A stretch of DNA of 8,485 nucleotides. Origin: an uncultured Solirubrobacterales bacterium. Its GTDB lineage: Bacteria; Actinomycetota; Thermoleophilia; Solirubrobacterales; Solirubrobacteraceae. The first letter of the stretch is position 1. The number at the start of each line of letters is the position of its first letter. Shown here piece after piece: positions 6,393 through 8,485 of the stretch. The stretch spans positions 1 to 8,485 of the forward strand of contig CAJBXY010000033.1 of NCBI GenBank assembly GCA_903959665.1. The letters run 5' to 3'. Made by a program: the position numbers and the translations under genes. The notes under the pieces are model-generated. The model saw only the letters and a program-made list of their open reading frames with translations. It was not told the origin of the DNA and did no database searches.

Positions 6393-6569
6393 AGGGGCTC
6401 CTTGGCGCTCCGGTCGGGCGCCGAATAGTTCTGGTCAGGACGTTTCGTTGCGGCGTAGGGGCCGCTTCGATCAAGTTGTAGTGGGGGCTTCGCGACGACT
6501 TCGACCGGTCACCCTACGGGCCCGACTTGCGCCTCTCACTCCCCCTCCGCGGCCACCAAGCAGCCGACT
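6393..6569 (-). ncRNA. Predicted structured 5' leader of mihF (about 177 nt)
   Basis: If transcription starts about 7 bases after the TAAGTT hexamer, mihF has a leader of about 177 nt. Read on the minus strand it holds several pairings. GGGGG (6545-6541) can pair with CCCCC (6487-6483). CGTAGGG (6518-6512) can pair exactly with CCCTACG (6460-6454). GCGGC (6465-6461) and GCCGC (6454-6450) form a hairpin whose loop is CCCTAC, the same bases that pair upstream. GGCGC (6422-6418) and GCGCC (6408-6404) form a hairpin ending directly at the AAGGAG. The loop-to-upstream match could be a pseudoknot or an alternative fold. I know of no described RNA family that it matches. There is no convincing coding frame inside it. 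Confidence 0.42.
6398..6422 (-). promoter_or_regulatory. mihF ribosome binding site with an adjoining hairpin
   Basis: On the minus strand a 5-bp G/C stem (6422-6418 with 6408-6404, 9-nt loop) is followed without a gap by AAGGAG (6403-6398), then 5 bases and the ATG. A stem stacked against the ribosome binding site could affect initiation, for example in autoregulation, but that role is inference. Confidence 0.45.
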
Positions 6570-6575
6570 CAGATC

Positions 6576-6605
6576 AACTTACGAAAGAAAGCTGCCAATC
6601 GTCAA
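6576..6605 (-). promoter_or_regulatory. Promoter for mihF (TTGACG, 18-base spacer, TAAGTT)
   Basis: On the minus strand TTGACG (6605-6600) matches five of six bases of the sigma-A/sigma-70-type -35 box. TAAGTT (6581-6576) fits TANNNT. The spacer is 18 bases, within the normal range. It lies just after a terminator-like hairpin and points to mihF, so mihF is probably transcribed independently of the oxoamine synthase gene. This is the best two-part promoter match in the window. Confidence 0.55.
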
Positions 6606-6613
6606 CATGGTGT

Positions 6614-6660
6614 AAACGAAATGCGCGCTCAGAGCGTTAAATAGTGTCGGCCGAGCGCGC
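6614..6660 (-). terminator. Rho-independent-like terminator after the oxoamine synthase gene
   Basis: A perfect 8-bp inverted repeat (GCGCGCTC at 6660-6653 and GAGCGCGC at 6630-6623, minus strand) is followed by ATTTCGTTT (6622-6614). The 22-nt loop is long and the T-run is broken by CG, so it is imperfect. It lies 21 bases past the stop codon and before the mihF promoter, as expected for a gene boundary. Confidence 0.5.
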
Positions 6661-6680
6661 GATCGAACCGTTCAGCGCAA

Positions 6681-7985
6681 CTAATGCTCGCCCGGCCCCG
6701 GCAGCGGGCCGTGCTCAGCCTCGAAGCTGGCCTTGACCGACTCGAAGGCTGCGAGCGCGCGATCCAACGTGGCGCGATCGTGGGTTGCCATCACGCTCGT
6801 GCGCAGCAGCGCTCCACTCGGCGGAACGGCAGGGTGGAGGGCGGTATTGACGAAGACTCCGGCGTCGTAGAGCGCGCGCCAAAGCAGCACCGCCTTCCAG
6901 TCGTCGCCGACGAGAACAGGGACGATCGGCGTGACGATCGTGCCATCAACGACGCCTGGCGCATCGAGCTGCGCGCTCGGCGAGTCGAGCTGTTGAGGGG
7001 CGACGACGGCGAAGCCGAGCTGCTCAAGTCCGTCGCGTAGATAGCGCGCGTTATCGAGCACGGCGGAGAAGAGCGGCGGCCCATCCTCGGAGCGAATGAT
7101 CCGCAGCGCTGCGAGCGTCGCGCCAACCGCTGCCGGCACCGCCGATGCGGTGAAGAGGTAGGCGCGCGCTGAAACGCGCAGGTAGTCGATGACCTCCGCA
7201 TCGCCTGCGACGAAGCCGCCGCAGGAGGCCAGCGACTTAGAAAACGTGCCGGTCCGCAGGTCGACTCGGTCCTCAACGCCGAGAAGCTCCGGCGTTCCCG
7301 AGCCGCGCGCGCCAAGCACGCCGGTGCCGTGCGCGTCATCGACCAGCAGCCGCGCTCCGTGAGCTTCACAGAGCGCAGCGATCTGATGCACCGGCGCGAT
7401 GTCGCCTTCCATCGAGAAGACGCCGTCGACCGCTACGAGGACGCCGCCGCCATCGCCGCTGGCTCGCTCCAGCGCGCGTTCGAGCTTGTCGATCCGGTTG
7501 TGGCGGAACGGCCGTAGCTTGGCCTTTGACTGGAGGCATCCGTCGAGGATTGAGGCATGATCGCCGGAGTCAACGATCACCGTGTCGCCAGGGCCCAGAA
7601 TCGTGCCGATCGTGCCGAGGTTGGCTTGGTGGCCGGTCGTGAAGACAAGCGCATCCTCGGTTCCGATCCACTGCGCAATCTCGCGTTCGAGCTCGATGTG
7701 AAGTGGAATTGTTCCGTTCAGCAAGCGCGAGCCGGTTAGGCCGGTGCCGTAGCTCTCGAGCGCTTCGCGCGCGCCGTCGATCACGCGTTCGTCGCCGGTC
7801 AGGCCGAGGTAGTTGTTCGAGCCGAGCATGATTCGCTCGGCGCCTTCCATCGTGACGACCGGCCGCGCCGGGCCGTCGAGCAGGCGAAAGTAGGGGAGCA
7901 GGTCGGCTTCACGCGCCGCACGCAGCTGCTGCTCGCGTTCGTGGCCGCGGACTTTGGCGAAAAGGTCAGATTTGGTTTCGGGCAT
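6681..7985 (-). CDS. Alpha-oxoamine synthase, serine palmitoyltransferase-like (PLP enzyme)
   Basis: A 434-residue PLP enzyme of the alpha-oxoamine synthase family, which joins an amino acid to an acyl-CoA or acyl-ACP with loss of CO2. Markers in order are GSNNYLGLTG (55-64), YGTGLTGSRLLNG (79-91), FTTGHQANLGT (115-125), DHASILDG (142-149) with the ring-stacking His143, VDGVFSMEGDIAP (186-198), DDAHGTGVLG (216-225) and GTFSKSLASCGGF (246-258), where Lys250 forms the PLP aldimine. The GTFSKS-type lysine motif and FSMEGDI favour serine palmitoyltransferase over BioF or KBL, which usually have GTLGKA. Other amino acid substrates, such as cysteate for sulfonolipids, are possible. The gene is divergent from the GNAT-fold protein at 8000, whose family includes bacterial ceramide synthase, and this supports a sphingoid-base role. 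ATG 7985 is chosen; a TTG at 8030 would run 31 bases into that neighbour. No ribosome binding site is evident. The C-terminus (GPLPGPGEH) is short and flexible. Confidence 0.88.
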   Translation of the reverse strand: MPETKSDLFAKVRGHEREQQLRAAREADLLPYFRLLDGPARPVVTMEGAERIMLGSNNYLGLTGDERVIDGAREALESYGTGLTGSRLLNGTIPLHIELEREIAQWIGTEDALVFTTGHQANLGTIGTILGPGDTVIVDSGDHASILDGCLQSKAKLRPFRHNRIDKLERALERASGDGGGVLVAVDGVFSMEGDIAPVHQIAALCEAHGARLLVDDAHGTGVLGARGSGTPELLGVEDRVDLRTGTFSKSLASCGGFVAGDAEVIDYLRVSARAYLFTASAVPAAVGATLAALRIIRSEDGPPLFSAVLDNARYLRDGLEQLGFAVVAPQQLDSPSAQLDAPGVVDGTIVTPIVPVLVGDDWKAVLLWRALYDAGVFVNTALHPAVPPSGALLRTSVMATHDRATLDRALAAFESVKASFEAEHGPLPGPGEH

Positions 7986-7986
7986 A

Positions 7987-7992
7987 TAGGCT
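7987..7992 (+). promoter_or_regulatory. Possible -10 element (TAGGCT) for a leaderless start at 8000
   Basis: TAGGCT fits TANNNT and ends 7 bases before ATG 8000. The gap between the divergent start codons is only 14 bases and has no Shine-Dalgarno sequence for either gene. No -35 box is clear. On the opposite strand TACGCT (8008-8003) is a comparable candidate for the oxoamine synthase gene, giving a leader of about 10 nt. Confidence 0.3.
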
Positions 7993-7999
7993 GCTGGCA

Positions 8000-8485
8000 A
8001 TGAGCGTAGAGATCCGGCCGGTGGAAACAAAGGCTGAGCGCAAAGCTTTCCTCGACTTTCCCTATCGCCTTTACGCCGACCAGCCTATCTGGGTCGCGCC
8101 GCTGAGGTTTGAGCGCGCCCGCCACATCGATCCAAAGCACAACCCATTCTTTGAGCATGCTGAAGTTCAGCTCTTCCTCGCCTACCGCGACGGCCGCGTC
8201 GTCGGGCGGATCTCGGCCCACGTTGACAACAACCTCAACGAGTTTCAGGACAACCTCTGGGGGCTGTTCGGCTTCTTTGAATGCGAAGACGACGCAGAGG
8301 CAGCGGCGGCGCTGATCGACGCCGCGGCCGAATGGAACAGTGAGCGCGGGCGAGACCGCATCGTCGGCCCGATGAGCTTCTCGACCAACGACGAGTGCGG
8401 CCTACAGATCGAGGGTTACGAATTGACGCCAATCATCCCCACCGAATGGCACTTCCCCTACTACCGCACGCTGCTCGAAGAGGCC
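8000..8485 (+). CDS. GNAT-fold acyltransferase, bacterial ceramide synthase-like family (N-terminal 162 residues; runs off the window)
   Basis: The frame is open from ATG 8000 to the last base with no stop, so the 3' part is missing; full-length relatives, as I recall, are about 370-390 residues. Typical blocks are EIRPVETKAERKAFLDFPYRLY (4-25, start of the acyltransferase-like domain), WVAPLRFE (31-38), DPKHNPFFEHAEVQLFLA (44-61), RDGRVVGRISA (63-73), FGFFECEDD (90-98), and GPMSFSTNDECGLQIEGY (123-140). This pattern is that of a GNAT-fold family frequently annotated as dATP pyrophosphohydrolase or N-acetyltransferase. Caulobacter bacterial ceramide synthase (N-acylation of the sphingoid base) belongs, to my knowledge, to this family. 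No Nudix box is visible here, so a pyrophosphohydrolase name would be wrong. Its divergent partner is serine palmitoyltransferase-like, which fits a ceramide pathway, but the family is broad and other acceptors are possible. The start has no ribosome binding site, and a -10-like TAGGCT suggests leaderless transcription. Confidence 0.78.
   Translation, partial: MSVEIRPVETKAERKAFLDFPYRLYADQPIWVAPLRFERARHIDPKHNPFFEHAEVQLFLAYRDGRVVGRISAHVDNNLNEFQDNLWGLFGFFECEDDAEAAAALIDAAAEWNSERGRDRIVGPMSFSTNDECGLQIEGYELTPIIPTEWHFPYYRTLLEEA

Noticed and set aside
6208..6615. Plus-strand open frame of 135 codons across the mihF 5' half and its leader
   Set aside because: Its first half is antisense to a well-supported mIHF gene and the rest lies over inverted repeats and the promoter. 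The product is an Arg/Ser-rich low-complexity sequence typical of high-GC shadow frames.
6681..7985. Naming the PLP enzyme BioF or KBL
   Set aside because: The lysine motif is GTFSKS rather than GTLGKA, there are no biotin or threonine-degradation genes nearby, and the divergent neighbour fits lipid synthesis better. BioF or KBL activity is not excluded.
7986..8030. Longer oxoamine synthase starting at TTG 8030
   Set aside because: The added 15 residues are antisense to the start of the acyltransferase-like gene and match no family feature. The protein begins properly at ATG 7985.
1..8485. tRNA, rRNA, CRISPR, transposase, integrase or attachment sites
   Set aside because: No cloverleaf with a T-loop GTTCGA-type core in a plausible setting, no spaced direct repeats, and no terminal inverted repeats or recombinase frames were seen on either strand. 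An mIHF gene alone is not evidence of an integrated element.

Overview
The window looks like chromosomal DNA of a high-GC actinobacterium, most likely from class Thermoleophilia (Solirubrobacterales). This placement is inferred from gene content and protein style, not from a marker gene: an actinobacterial-type integration host factor, an MCE protein tail typical of actinobacteria, a full-length MMPL transporter beside it, and small proteins of a kind I associate with this group. Reading frames are packed tightly. I see no rRNA, tRNA, CRISPR array, insertion sequence or prophage gene. The longest gene-free stretch is 288 bases (6393-6680), and it carries regulatory sequence.

Left part (1-6067, all on the plus strand). 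The window opens inside the C-terminal part of an MCE-family lipid-binding protein. It is followed by an RND/MMPL-type transporter of about 875 residues. A membrane-anchored thioredoxin-fold protein that has lost the usual CxxC pair overlaps the transporter by 4 bases (GTGA). Next comes a free-standing B3/B4 (phenylalanyl-tRNA synthetase beta editing-like) protein. Two proteins of unknown function follow, one soluble with a Trp/Cys-rich tail and one with four membrane segments, and then a small VOC (glyoxalase-fold) protein. Gaps are 1-52 bases or overlaps, so most of this could be read as one transcript. A -10-like hexamer placed 6 bases before ATG suggests extra leaderless starts at 714 and 4624.

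Middle (6075-6680, minus strand). An actinobacterial integration host factor (mIHF) gene converges on the VOC gene with a 7-base gap. It has its own promoter-like sequence (TTGACG, 18-base spacer, TAAGTT). The predicted 5' leader is about 177 nt, and its inverted repeats could form alternative or pseudoknotted RNA structures. One hairpin lies directly against the ribosome binding site.

Right part (6681-8485). An alpha-oxoamine synthase with serine-palmitoyltransferase-like motifs (minus strand) is divergent from the first 162 codons of a GNAT-fold protein (plus strand). That protein resembles the family, often misnamed dATP pyrophosphohydrolase, that includes bacterial ceramide synthase. The two start codons are only 14 bases apart. 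This pair suggests a bacterial sphingolipid (ceramide) pathway in a Gram-positive lineage, which is the most interesting inference here. The rest of any such pathway lies beyond the window. The MCE and MMPL genes on the left also concern lipids, so transport and synthesis may be linked, but nothing in the sequence proves this.
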